A stretch of DNA of 64,000 bases from Pseudisothecium myosuroides (GCA_951799445.1 OX637296.1:5890001-5954000); one strand, 5' to 3'. Shown: positions 24,401-36,100, numbered from the stretch's first letter. Translations and numbers: made by a program. Notes: generated from the letters alone by a model not told the origin.

Positions 24401-25301
24401 CCCCTAAAGGACCAAGGCATTTCTGGCTCCAAAACCACTGAAAACTGCCATTTCTGCTACGATCACTTCCTAAACCAAAAAATAAATAAATTTATAGAAT
24501 CTAACCATAGGATCTTGTACTTCACTTGTCGCAAATCATGTGGTAAGATGTTCAAGAAGTTTGACCGTATGGATTGGAAGATATCAGCATTCAAAGTTGG
24601 GAAAAAAAATTGAGTGCAAATTTGCAATTTCAAATGACTTTGATTGCCATTTGTGGAAACTTTTTGCACTAAAGACCATAAATTAAATTTTTTTATGTTG
24701 AACATTTGAGTTGAGAGTCGCAGAAAAAAAATTAGAAAAAATATACTTGATTTTTGTTCATTAAAAAATTATGAAGTAGAAGTAGGTCAAAATTGAACAA
24801 AATACTGAATTGTTGATAGCTCTAAGATGGAAATGAAATACCGTAATTCCAATGGTAAGATTGTTCTTGCAAGCAAACTGAATTGTATTCAAAAAACAAA
24901 TTTGAAGAATTCGAAAAATTGCATTCAATAATGAATTCTACAAGTTGTTTTTTGAAGAAGATGCTTAGATTGCACAAAAAACAAGATTGTTCATAACTTT
25001 CTCATTATTAGTCCAAATAGAATGAATAAAAGCTTTAGACGTAGACAAAGACATAATCTTTCAGAAAAAAAATTAAAATTAAAAAGAATCATTTTTTTTT
25101 TGCCTGGTGAATAGCTTTCTTGACTTAGGGTGGCGTAACTTTTGCTTCCAGGCACAGATTGAAAAAAATATATATTTTTAGAAAGCTAAGGCAACTCCCT
25201 ATCTTCAAAAAAAGTTTCAAAAAATCAGGTCAAAATTTGAAGTCACATGAACCTTCCCAAAATCCCAAGTGTCCCCCGAGGGGACTTTGGTCCTTTAGGG
25301 G
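24401..25301 (+). mobile_element. TTAA element, full-length copy nested in an older member
   Basis: TTAA lies at 24397-24400 and 25302-25305. The left end is CCCCTAAAGGACCAAGGC and the right end TGTCCCCCGAGGGGACTT, then TGGTCCTTTAGGGG. The 15 terminal bases CCCCTAAAGGACCAA are a perfect inverted repeat here. It is 901 bp and lies in the AT-rich spacer of the remnant at 23758-25697. Confidence 0.9.
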
Positions 25302-25721
25302 TTAAATTGTTGAAATTGAGTTTAAAAATGGATTTAATACTCTGTACATTATTTTTTCAAGAATTTGCTAAGATGCCCCTCAGAACAAGAGGCTTCATAA
25401 CTTTCACACTACTTATCCAAATGGAATAAAATCTATTAGCATAGACAAAAATATAATCTATAAGAATTATATTTTTTTTAAGTATTTCTGTTTTTTTGTT
25501 TTTTTTTGTTGCCCCCTAGTGTGTTTGGGGCTTATTGTGGCATGACTTTCACTCTCAGGCATTGATTGAAATAAAATTATATTCCCAAAAAGCTTATCAA
25601 TTTTCCTATATTGAAAAAATCTTGTCAAAAATTGAGATTATAGGTACTTGCCCCAATCTACAAGGATCCCCTAAGGAAAGTCTTGGGACTTTAGGAATTA
25701 AGAGATCTTGTTTTACTATAA

Positions 25722-25862
25722 TTCTAGAAGGACGAGATTTATCACCTAGGTACTTTGCCGAAAAAGATATGATTTTTGGACCAATAGGTGTATTCTTGAT
25801 TTCTACAATAATTTTGAAAGTTATCCATTTTGACACTTTTTGGCCTCAATGTCCTTCTAGGG
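25722..25862. mobile_element. Possible third TTAA-type MITE, about 141 bp
   Basis: The right end, read inward, is CCCTAGAAGGACATTGAGG next to TTAA (25863-25866). The left side shows TTCTAGAAGGAC next to ATAA (718-721 of the 25 kb block). The inverted ends match over CTAGAAGGAC. A diverged relative of the interior and right half lies at about 7840-7895 (GAAAGTCATCCATTGGAC, CCTCATTGCCCTTTCTAG). The call is tentative because the left flank is not TTAA. Confidence 0.4.
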
Positions 25863-26017
25863 TTAACAAGAACGAAAAAATTATATTGCTATTTTGAATT
25901 GAAGAAAGTTCATTTTTAAAAATTAGAATAACAACCATGAAAGGGATATACTATACTTTGAGAGGGATAAAATAATCCCACCATGATTTCATTCCTTGAC
26001 CGTGGTGGGATTATATA

Positions 26018-26207
26018 CAGTAGAACCTCTCTAAGCTGATCGGTCTCAGACCGGTCTGATAGATTGGTTTATAGAGGTTTATTGACTTCTGGAGGGTCAT
26101 TTTTAGTCACAACCTTTGTTACGTGACCCGGTCCGGAACCGGTCTGACATGATTGATTTACGGAGGTTTATCGATTTAGAGAGGATCGACTTAGAGAGGT
26201 TCTACTC
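26018..26207. mobile_element. Emigrant/pogo-like MITE, 190 bp
   Basis: The left end CAGTAGAACCTCTCTAAGC and the right end (reverse-complemented) GAGTAGAACCTCTCTAAGTC are inverted repeats continuing into GATC. TA lies on both sides (26016-26017 and 26208-26209). Arabidopsis Emigrant, a pogo-like mariner MITE, begins CAGTAAAACCTCTATAAA and has a TA target, so the resemblance is direct. The interior has further palindromic pieces (GACCGGTCTGA; GGTTTATAGAGGTTTATTGA). The flank also forms a stem (ATAATCCCACC near 25968 with GGTGGGATTAT near 26004). Confidence 0.75.
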
Positions 26208-27142
26208 TACAAAGTATTGTGGTATTATTTTGAATTTTGAATTTTATTGGGTGTGCTTTGTTTCTCTCAACTTAGGATAAAATAACGTACGTAAAGGTTG
26301 AATTCAAACATAAATTAAAAACTTTTTGAAATGTATGACAATTTGAAGTTCTAAAATGTTATAAGTGAAATTTACAAAAGATTGTAGAGACTTTTCTTCC
26401 ATGTTGCTCAATTTTTGGAATATTTAAAAATTATATTAAAAATTGCAAAGAGAATCATTTTCAAATGTAAAACTTTAAAACATTTATTTAATGATCATCA
26501 TCAAGTTGAAAAGACAAAAAAGAAAAGAAAAAGACATGATAATAATAAGAAAATTAGTTTGAAAAAGACATTACAGTAGAAAATAAGAAAAGTTGCATCA
26601 ATTAAAACAAAAAGGATCATGGTAGACAAAAACTAAAAGAATTAATAGCTTAAAGTACCAAAATCCTAAGATGTGATTTTTATCTCGTTGAAATCCTAAT
26701 GTACATTATTTTTCATTGGTATGAATATAAAAACGGGAAATATAAAATCTCTAGTAAGTGTTTAGGATTTGATATTTACACTAAGTGCCATTGAACTTAA
26801 CTAGAAATTTTAATTTGTCTATGCTTAGGGTGGAGCTTGAGAAGGTATTTACAATTAGCCCTAGTAGCAGCAAGAATATTGTCAAGCCATGCAAGCAAAG
26901 ATAATGCCAAGCAAAACCAAGTGATATTTTTGAAGCATTCAAGAAGTGCATTAGGTGTGCCACATCAAGGGAATTCTAATGACATCTAAGAAACACCTTT
27001 CTAAAACCAACCCCTATAAATTTCCTGCCTAAAATGTGCTCCCATTATTTATGAGAGTTTAGAGGTGGTTTTAGAAACACCTATTTTGAGCACTTTGAAT
27101 ATTTATAGTTTATTCAAGTTGTGTCTAAAAAATGCCCTTTAA
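26208..27142. other. AT-rich intergenic sequence, no gene seen
   Basis: Only short ORFs and homopolymer tracts occur. Confidence 0.4.
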
Positions 27143-28046
27143 TCCCTAAAGGCCCAAGGCCTTTTTTCTGCCAAAAAACACTCAAAACTGCCATTTCTAT
27201 AGCAAACAATAAAAAAATTGAAAAATGTTTTTTTTTCACATCTAACCATAGGATCTTACATCTAACTATTATGAGAATGTATGGAAATTTTTTTAGAATT
27301 TTTGACCACACAGATTGCAAGATATTTGCGTTTAAAGTGGAACAAATAAGTTTTTTAGCACATTGCGAGACTAGATTTTTTGACTTTAAACATTTTTAAC
27401 TTAAAATTTTTGCACTACAGAGTTTTGATCTTTAAATCTTTATAGTGGAGAACTGAGGTGAGAATCTAGGAAAAAAAAATATTCAAAAAAACTTAATTAT
27501 CATTTCTAAAAAAATTGTTAAGTAGAAGTAGGTACGAGATAGAAGGAAAATCTAAAATATAGAATTAAAATACAATAATCCCAATGGTGAGATTGTTCTA
27601 GCAAGTAAACTAAACTATGAGAATTTTTTTTTTTGAAAAATTGCAAAAATAGCATTCAGAAATGAATCCTACAAGTTATTTTTTTCAAGAAGATGCTCTA
27701 ACTGCCCGAAAAACAAGAATGTCCATAACTTTCTCATAACAAATACAAATGCAATGAATCAAAGCTTTCCAGATAGACAAAAATATAATCTATGAAAAAA
27801 AAAAAAAATCAAATTTTTGCCAATTTTTTTTTTGCTGCCCGGGCTGCCCGCCGTCCCCTGATTTGAGCTTATTTGGTCATAATTGTTGTTCCCATGCACC
27901 GATTGTGAAAAAAATTATATTTCCACAAAGCTAATTAGCTTTTCTACCTCCAAAAAATGTTTCAAAAAATCACAATAAAAATTCAGCCAGTAGGTACCTG
28001 CCCGAAATCCCATTTGTCCCTTGAAGGGACAATGGGCCTTTAGGGG
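27143..28046 (+). mobile_element. TTAA element, full-length copy
   Basis: TTAA lies at 27139-27142 and 28047-28050. The left end is TCCCTAAAGGCCCAAGGCC and the right end ATGGGCCTTTAGGGG. It is 904 bp. Its own interior site GACTTTAAACATTTT (TTAA at 27386-27389) is the uninterrupted form of the site at which another copy is nested at 51452. Confidence 0.9.
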
Positions 28047-28786
28047 TTAAGAGAATCAAGAATCCTCTTTTTACTACTAACAAGACCCCACAAAAATTAA
28101 TTGTTATAATATTGGGAACCATGCTGAATTGCTTAATTGGTTGATTTTAGGTGTAGTTATCTTAATGACCAACAATGTAAGATCCATATTACATCCTAGT
28201 ACTTAGAAGATCCTCCTAAGACAAACTCTTAAGCATCTCTAAACCTAATTAAATGTCTCTGACCAAAAAATTTATGCTATTTTGTTTTGTATCACAAGCA
28301 ACTCATAGACCTCTCTTTTATAAGAAAAATATGCAACACAATATTCTTAGCATATTTGAAAGACCATTAAGAAAGGGTGCACAAATATGACTTTATTATG
28401 ATTGAACCTATTTAGTTTTAGATATGAAATTTCCAAAGTAACTTTCTCATTGAAACCTACAATGAAAGAATTAGAAAATAACCATAAATCATATTGTATG
28501 TATCTAATTTTGAAATATAATTGTTGTTAAATAAATAAATGATGCAAATGAGTCTTAATACAATTAAAGTTGTTCATATTATTCATCAATTTTGACATGC
28601 TACTTTTTTATAAATAAAACAACAAAGATCGTTTTGAGCAAAATTGAGAATTCAATACCTTGATGGCAACAAGCAAATCTTATAGAAATTGAATTAACGT
28701 TGCATGCTTGTTCTACTAACTTACAGCCATGATCCTTCATTTGTAATTTGATTCCATAATCATACAACACCCATTTATATTTCGAA
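28047..28786. other. AT-rich intergenic sequence, no gene seen
   Basis: No repeat or coding signal was recognised. Confidence 0.4.
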
Positions 28787-29274
28787 CCACTAAAGGATTG
28801 TGGTGTTTTGAGGCCATAAAGTGCTTCAAAATATTTGTACCCAAAGCTAGCCTAAAATCTTTAATTACATTTATACTTTAATTAATCCAACCATAGTATC
28901 TTTTAGTCAACTTGTTCAAGTGCATCCTCCAAAGATCAAAGTAAGAAACCTGACCAATTGCAAGATCACAATGCTTGAATTCCAAAAAGAAGTACTTTCA
29001 ACTCTTTCCAAATGGTTAGGTTTCATCTTTAAAACTTTTTACACAAAAATGTATAAGTCCTGCAATTTACAATTCTCTATAATATATTGAAAAAATAAAT
29101 TGGGAATACATGTAAAAAATTCAACAAAAATTATTTCATTTTCATGCTTGAAAAGAAATTAGTAGGTATAAAGAAGTAAAATATGATTAAGATTTTAATT
29201 ATACAAAATTGAAAAATTGCAATTGCAATGGTAGTAATGTTGTACTACGTAATAAACAACCTACATCCTTTTTT
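28787..29274 (+). mobile_element. TTAA element, left portion (subfamily A), interrupted on the right
   Basis: A diverged left end ACCACTAAAGGATTGTGG is followed by subfamily A interior such as TTGCAATTGCAATGGTAGTA and ATGTTGTACTACGTAATAAA. The next family member begins at 29279 within it. Its right part does not reappear after that member, so it was lost. Confidence 0.55.
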
Positions 29275-29278
29275 TTAA

Positions 29279-30052
29279 CCCCTAGAGTTTTTTGACAATG
29301 TTTTCACCACAAAACGCTCTATAACCGCCATTTCTAGTTCAAGTACCAAATTTTTTTAAAGACATTTTTGGATGCATGTAACTTAGGATCTTGTAGTACA
29401 TTGATTTGAAAAGATGTGGAAAAAATTTCAGAAATTTCTTCCATGTACATTGCAAGATATTATTGTTTGAATTGACAAACATCCTTCTTTTGACCCAGCA
29501 AAAAAATAGGGCAGCTCCACTTTACAAGGTCACATTTGTACAAAAAAATGTCCATGTTGGTGGTGCTTCTTTGGATTCATTCTTCAAGGCAAAATGGCTA
29601 CATGCTTGAATTTTTTTAGATCATTTGGAATTGTACAACACATTAGGAAAAAATAACATGTAGAAAGAAGTAGAGAGTGATTCAAAATACCAAATTGTTA
29701 AGAATTTAGTTATGGAATTGACAAATGTCAATCCCAATGGTTGTAATGTTGTAATAAACAATCTAAATCCTATGATTGTTTTTTTCCAAAAAATATTGGA
29801 AATTGAGTTAAATAAACGACTTTAAAGTTTATTGTGGAATAGAGATTTCATAACTGTCCGCAAACTAAAACCCCTTATAACTTGCATCTCATAAATCAAA
29901 ACAAAATTATTCAAAGCTTTGCGTGTATATATAAATCTGAAAAACCAATTTCAAATTTTTATTTCTTAAAAAAAGTGATTTGAAAAAAAAATTGAGCTAC
30001 CCGGACTGCTGGCCAAGCAATGAAAATTACATATCACACAATAACTTTTTGA
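29279..30052 (+). mobile_element. TTAA element, subfamily A, right-truncated, nested
   Basis: It follows TTAA at 29275-29278 with left end CCCCTAGAGTTTTTTGAC and is collinear with 840-1774 (ACAATGTTTTCACCAC, GGTCACATTTGTAC, GCTACCCGGACTGC). Similarity ends near 30052, about 200 bp before the expected right end. It was inserted in the older member at 28787-29274. Confidence 0.7.
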
Positions 30053-30405
30053 ATCCACTAATAAAAATTAGGACAAACAATTCTACCAAAGTTGCAGTAC
30101 ACCCATATCATATACTAGTTCCACGGCAACAATAACAACAAATAATGCAACAACAATTCTAATTTTATTTGCATATCTTATAAAGTTGGATGACTATAAA
30201 TATTTTTCAAACATCATATTAATATCATGTGTAGTCCATATATTTCAAAATTTTGAACTCAGGTAAATTTGAAAACAAAATATCATCCAAAATTTAAATG
30301 AAAAATAAATGTTCATCAAAATGTTCTATATAATTACATTTGAAAAGACAAAATTTATGCAATATGTCATATATAAAGTCATCATTGTATTTAGTTTAAA
30401 ATTAA
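30053..30405. other. AT-rich intergenic sequence, no gene seen
   Basis: Nothing is recognised beyond a CAA-rich stretch near 30120-30165. Confidence 0.4.
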
Positions 30406-31262
30406 CCCCTAAAGTACCGAGGCTTTTTTTCCATCAAACTACACTCAAAACTGCCATTTCTATTGCAAAGGGCTAAAAACTTAAATTTTTTTTTTTTTTT
30501 GTATTTCTAACCATAGGATCTTATACTAGACTAGTATAAGTACATATGGAAGAAATTTTAGAAACTTTGACCACGTAGATTGCAAGATATTTGCTTCCAA
30601 AGTGAAAAAAACAAGTTCTTGTACACGTTGTTTGACTAGATTTCTTGGCTTTGAATCTCTTCAATTTCAAATTTTTGCAATACTGATTTTGATTTTTAAA
30701 CTTTTTATGTTGAATATTTGAGTTGAGAATGTAGGAAAAAAAATTTAGGAAAAAAACACTTAATATTCACTCATTAAACAATTGTTAAACAAAAGTAGGT
30801 TCAAGAATGAAGGAAAAACAAAACCATTAATAGCTTAACCCATGAATGACGTGGAGGACGTTTGGCGTCCGATGAATGATAGAGCATCTGTGCATGTGGA
30901 CAGAAGTGCAACTATTCATCCTTGGAATTTTGTTGTGAAAAGGGAAGGTCTTCTACAATAAGTTGATTTCCAATGAGTGCTTTTTCATTTTGTCAAGGCA
31001 ATGATTCTCACAGTATCCAAAGAGATGATTTCCACGGTCACCAGTCCGTCCTTCAAGGGTTAAAGATGGAATTAAAACACAATAATTTCAATGGTGAGAT
31101 TGTTCTAGCAAGCAAATTTAACCATGTCTAACAAAAAAATTTGGAAAAAAAAAATTGCATTGAAAAATGAGTCCTATGAGTTATTTTTTCAAGAAGATGC
31201 TCAGATTGCTCGAAAAACTAAAATTGTCCAAAACTTTTTTATTACAAGTCCAAATTGAATGA
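30406..31262 (+). mobile_element. TTAA element, right-truncated copy hosting a family 2 element
   Basis: It starts after TTAA (30402-30405) with CCCCTAAAGTACCGAGGC. A 221-bp family 2 element sits inside at 30839-31059, in the stretch that in other copies reads AATAGCTCTAAGATGGAATT. Similarity stops near 31262 after AAGTCCAAATTGAATGAATC. Confidence 0.75.
30839..31059. mobile_element. Small TTAA element (family 2), copy 2, 221 bp, nested
   Basis: TTAA lies at 30835-30838 and 31060-31063. The left end is CCCATGAATGACGTGGAGGA and the right end CCGTCCTTCAAGGG. The host context AATAGC-TTAA-AGATGG is reconstructed by removing the element and one TTAA, and corresponds to AATAGCTCTAAGATGG of intact relatives. 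The TTAA duplication is therefore supported by the host family. It matches 22071-22292. Confidence 0.82.
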
Positions 31263-31353
31263 ATCCATTAAGTAAATCCCAAGGTCTTTCTTTATAATAC
31301 ACCAATCAAGTCCTTAAGATTGGCAAGCTATGTAGATTGAGACTTTGCTTACA

Positions 31354-31545
31354 AGTCGACAATTTGAGTGTGTAGTAATAGTAATAGATCTCTACAGTTT
31401 GAATGCATAGTACTAGTGAGAGGTCTACAGTTTGAGTAGATAGAACTTAAAAGGGAAAGGTCTACAAATTGAGTGTATATGAATAGTGAATTGTCTACAG
31501 TTTGAATGTGTAGGAATAGCAAAAGGTTTACAAACTGAGTGCGTA
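31354..31545. repeat. Minisatellite of ~33-38 bp units (GTCTACAGTTTGAGTGTGTA)
   Basis: About six imperfect units each begin with a variant of GTCTACAGTTTGAGTGTGTA followed by a purine-rich spacer. A 69-codon minus-strand ORF is only the repeat in translation. Similar phrases (GTCTACCAATTTGATAG) occur near 33917. Confidence 0.8.
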
Positions 31546-31904
31546 GTAATGCACTCAAACTTGTTCAAGATGATATGAAAGGATGCCTAAAAAATAATAA
31601 ATTCCTTTTTATTCTTGCCCAATCATGTTTTCAAATTTTAAATAATTGTTAAGTAGTTGACAGTTCATAAGGCACGGTAGTCACTTCTTTGTCAATTATA
31701 TTGTTGACATTGTCTTCACTAAAAAAAACTCAACCTAATTTGATACTCTCACCAAGCCAATTGTAGTTGGTGGTCATGTATTTTGCCACTTGGAATGAAA
31801 TTTTGTTTCATTTGCTTCAAAAAGAAAAAACAAACTAATTTGATACTACAAGTAAATTTGAACATGGCTGTGTTTAGCAACTTTGAAAAATTGAGGGCTC
31901 TTAA

Positions 31905-32829
31905 CCCCTAAAGGACCAAGGCTTTTTTTCTGCCAAAAAACACTCACAACTGCCATACTACAGCAAAGAGTAAAAGAAATTGAAAATTGTTTTTTTTTCC
32001 ACATCTAATCGTAGGATCTTACACCTAACTAATATGAGAGTGTGTAGAAAAAATTTCAGAATTTTTGACCGCGCAGATTGCAAGATATCTACGTTTAAAG
32101 TGAAAAAACAAATTTTTCAGCACATTGCGGGACTAGATTTTTTGACTTTGAACATTTTTAACTTAAAATTTTTGCACTACAGAGTTTTGAGCTTTAAAAC
32201 ATTATAGTGGAGAATTGAGTTAAGAGTCTAGGAAAAAAAAATTCAAAAAAACTTAATTATCATTCTTAAAAAAATTGTTAAATAGAAGTAGGTACGAGAT
32301 AGAGAGAAAATCTAAAATATTAATATATTTTAAATGGAATTTAAATGCACTAATCCCAATGGTGAGATTGTTCTAGTAAGTAAATCAGACCATCTAAAAA
32401 AGAAAAAATTGAAAAAAGAAAAAATAGCATTCAGAAATGAATCCTACAAGTTATTTTTTTCAAGAAAATGCTCTAACTACCCAAAAAACAAGAATGTTCA
32501 TAACTTTCTCATAACAAATCCAAATGAAATGAATCAAAGCTTTCCAAATAGACAAAAATATAATCTACGAGAAAAAAATATTTAAAAAAAAATCAAATTT
32601 TTTTCCTATTTTTTTTGTTGCCCGGGCTACCCCTCGTCCCCTCGTTTGAGCTTATTTGGTCATAACTTTTGTTCCCGGGCACCAATTGCGAAAAAAATTA
32701 TATTCCCACAAAGCTTATCAGTTTCTCTATCTCCAAAAAAAAATTCAAAAAATCAACACAAAATTTCAGCCCGTAGGTACCTACCCAAAAACGCATTTGT
32801 CCCCCGAAGGGACAATGGTGCTTTAGGGG
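31905..32829 (+). mobile_element. TTAA element, full-length copy
   Basis: TTAA lies at 31901-31904 and 32830-32833. The left end is CCCCTAAAGGACCAAGGC and the right end CCCCCGAAGGGACAATGG, then TGCTTTAGGGG. It is 925 bp and close in sequence to 27143-28046. Confidence 0.9.
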
Positions 32830-33031
32830 TTAAATATGAGGGATATGCATACCTGTATAGTAAAAATTTGAATACAAATAAAACTCCAAATACAACTATA
32901 CATATAGGTATGAATTTTACTATGGGTACAAATTGATTATTCTTTTATCTTTTGATGAATATCTTTAGGATGATGTGAAAGAATTCAATAACTTGAATTT
33001 TTTTTAAATGGCACTTCCTAAAAAAGTTTAA

Positions 33032-33640
33032 CCCCTAAAGTCCTTGACTATGTTTTCACCAAAAACACTCTGAAATTGTCATTTGTAATACAATTACCAA
33101 ATTTTAGGATTTTTTTTGGACACATCTAACCATAGGATATTGTAGTACGCTAGTTTGAAAAAATGTGGAAAAAATTTCAGAATTTTGCACCTTGCAGATT
33201 GCAAGATATTAATGTTTCAATTGACAAAAATCCTTTAGTTTTTGGCCCTGCAAAAAATAGGAGAGTTGCACTTTAGAAGGTTAGATTTGTATGATAAAAC
33301 GTCCATGTTGGTGGTGCTTCTTTGGATTCATTCTTCAAGGTAAGTTGGCTGCATGCTTGAAATTTTTTAGATCATTTGGAATTGTGCAACATATAGGAAA
33401 AACATAGTAAGTAGAAAGAAGTAGAGAATGATTCAAAATACTAGATTGTTAAGAATTTAGTTATGGAATTGAAAAAATGTCAATCACAATGATTGTAATG
33501 TTGTAATAAAAAAATATGTATCCCATGTTTTTATTTTTTTTCAAAAATATTGAAAATTGAGTTAAATAAAGGATTTCAAAGTTTATGAGACTCCACAACT
33601 ACCTGCAAACTAAAACTCCTTATAACTTTAATTTCATTTT
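33032..33640 (+). mobile_element. TTAA element, subfamily A, right-truncated
   Basis: It starts after TTAA (33028-33031) with CCCCTAAAGTCCTTGACTA and is collinear with 840-1774 through ATGATTGTAATGTTGTAAT. Similarity is lost near 33640. Confidence 0.7.
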
Positions 33641-35534
33641 AAGGAAAAGAATATTGGACTAAGAGAAAGAATATTTATTTCAATTCTTTTAGTGAAGCAA
33701 ATATTAGAAAGAATTTATATACTTTGTTGTTATTAATGTTTGTGGGGATGCAAACAAATAAGTGCGGGGCTATGTAAGCATGCTTATTATTTTTTAACAG
33801 GCAAATTTCTAATTTGAGGTTTGAAAGGGACATTTTTACTAATTTGAAGTTATATATTTGGATAATTAATCCTTTTAACGTTCCCAAGTGTAAGTCTAAA
33901 TTTTTGAGTAGGAAAGGTCTACCAATTTGATAGTTACGGGAGTTAGGTTGGAATATTTGTAGGTAGTAATTATCGAATTGGCGGTTGAGCTGGTTGGTGG
34001 TAAGTCCTTTTAAGTCTCTCTTCTCCGATTTGGAAGGCACCCACTGCTACAAGATGCGCGTGCAAGTATAGTCCCTTGTTGGCTATGTTTTGTTTGTGGT
34101 TTTGATGAGAGTGATGAAGAGTGATGACAAAACCTAAAATTGTAAACGAAGAATGATAAACTCAATTGAATTATGATATGTTGGTTTATGCAGGTGATTG
34201 TGTCTAAGGAGAATGAGTGATTAAGTTTGCATGTTGTGTGGTTGTGTGTATACCAATTGGGATTGTGAAAGTTGAAATTGGAAGTTGTGTGTGAAAGGCC
34301 AAGTTGAGTGATTCAAAGTGTGTATGTTGTGCCGACTTGGTGTTTGGTCATAAATATTGGATGAATCATAAATTAAAAATCAAATGAGTGATTGTGTGTT
34401 TTGGGGTTGTGTTACATATTTTAGAGATTGAACCTATTAGCATAGATTTCCTACTTTACTGTCTCCCTTGGAACAAACTTATTACGTTGAAAGGATAATT
34501 TCCAATCCAATCAGGTCATTATTATTCTTCAACACACCCTAAGGGCCTTTCAAGGGGTAAACTACATGGGAATGTGGATCATATTCAAAGGATATAATTA
34601 GAGGTGCCAATAAGGATGTTGCCCAAATAAAAAATTGTGTATATATTGGGCTCCAACTAAAGTTCTCATCCATGTAGAAGGTCATCAACTTTGGCCTAAT
34701 TAAAAGACCAATTTAACTTCTAAAGGACCAAACATTCAAATTTCAAACAATAAATGAATGCATATACATCTCAAGTACATAAAATGCATTTTTTTGTCCA
34801 ACAATTTTTTTTAGATTCTTGTGTTAGTTCTTCAACATTTGTGTGGTATAGATTTTGAAGATTTTGCTTGCATATATTCGACAAATCAAATAATATTGGC
34901 AAGTCTGGCCTCAAAAATAACTCTTTCAATTCAAAAAATGATCCTTCAAGTAAAACTTGAATGAAAAAGTAAAATGATTTTTTTTTTCAAAAAATCACTA
35001 TCATTAAAACTTAACATTTTGAAGTTGGAGAGAATTTTTTAAATCACAAATATTCAATCTATAATCAATTTTAGAAGGAATTTTTAATTTTTGGCTTCAA
35101 ATATTGGTTTCTATACTAATTGATCTAACTGTATGGATATGATTTGTGGATCATATTTTATTACTATTGTTTAAGAATCATCATCACACTATTCTTCTAG
35201 GTTTTATTTTATAATATATCTTCACAATTTTAGAAATTTGAACTACCTCCCAGTCCTCTAGGGAATAAACCACAACCTATTTGTTGACCAATCAATACTT
35301 TAAGAATTTGTATAAACCTTTGTTACGATCTTGTGCAAATCTCCCCTAAAAAGACCACGTGAATATCAATATTGTTCAAACATAAGATATTCCAAGTACA
35401 AAATCAATTTTTTTGTAGATTGTGGTTCATTTAACCCTATAAGCACGCCGTGGCAAATACCGGTACTCGCTCAACACCCGAGTTTCTGAATTGCCCAATT
35501 GACTGATAAATTAGCAATGTCACTGTTGAGACAC

Positions 35535-36100
35535 AAGTGTCTCTTTTGAGCTCATTGTGACAAACTGTCACAATGAGCTCATTAATTAATTTTATTCTTA
35601 TTTAACCCCCAATCAATTCAAAAAACATTTTAAATTTTTTTCAAAACCTCCCCCCTCCCCCCCCTCTTTGTAATTTTTAGAATCAAGTAATCTCACAATC
35701 AATATGGGATATCTGGTTTTCCCAAGTACGTATCCCAATACATACATATATGTATATTTATGTACATATCTATATCCATATTAGTATCAGCGTATTGTAT
35801 CCGTATCAGCCTATGCGTATCAGCATATCCGTAAGTGTATCAGCATATCCGTAAGTGTATCAGCATATCCGTAAGTGTATCAGCATATTGTATGCATATC
35901 AGCGTATCCGTATCCGTATCTGCATATGCGTATCCGTATGCGTATCAGAGTTTTTTTGAGATCAACGGTTGTGGGGGTGGTTTGTAATTTTTTTTTCTAA
36001 AAAATCAACAGCTCTCATTTTTTAGGAGGGAGGGGGGTTGTTAATTAATGGCAAAACCTCGTTTTGCCTCTTTTCAGTACATTGTCACAGGAGGCAAGTG
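35535..36100. repeat. Segment with inverted ends, each with a strong hairpin next to ATTAATTAA
   Basis: At 35548-35580 GAGCTCATTGTGACA and TGTCACAATGAGCTC form a perfect 15-bp stem with a 3-base loop. At 36050-36068 GGCAAAAC and GTTTTGCC form an 8-bp stem with a 3-base loop. Each hairpin abuts ATTAATTAA on its inner side, and GACACAAGTGTC on the left answers GACACTTGCC (inverse) on the right. Pyrimidine-rich and purine-rich tracts also mirror each other inside. This may be an unclassified foldback element; ends are approximate. Confidence 0.45.
35821..35880. repeat. Three exact 20-bp tandem repeats in a wider CGTATCAG-rich tract
   Basis: CAGCATATCCGTAAGTGTAT occurs three times in direct succession. 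About 35740-35948 consists of looser variants (CGTATCAG, CATATCCGTATC). The repeats lack unique spacers. Confidence 0.9.

Larger units (their letters stand above)
23758..25697 (+). mobile_element. Remnant of an old TTAA element cut by two later insertions
   Basis: The middle of a family member is visible at 23758-23951 (TTGAGTTGAGAGTTTGG to GAGATTGTTCTAG). It resumes at 24372-24396 (TTAAACCATG) and again at 25306-25697, where it ends in GGGACTTTAGGAATTAA. The interruptions are a TTA-flanked MITE (23952-24371) and a full TTAA element (24401-25301). Its left third is missing. Its order of events gives relative ages: this copy is oldest. Confidence 0.6.

Noticed and set aside
25535..25897. 120-codon plus-strand ORF
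   Set aside because: It crosses the right end of an old TTAA element and a small MITE, so it is a chance frame.
33675..34040. 121-codon minus-strand ORF
   Set aside because: Composition is repetitive, no domain is recognised, and AT-rich DNA of this length gives such frames by chance. Not fully excluded.
35740..35948. CRISPR-like regular repeats
   Set aside because: The 20-bp units are directly adjacent without unique spacers, and the DNA is plant nuclear.
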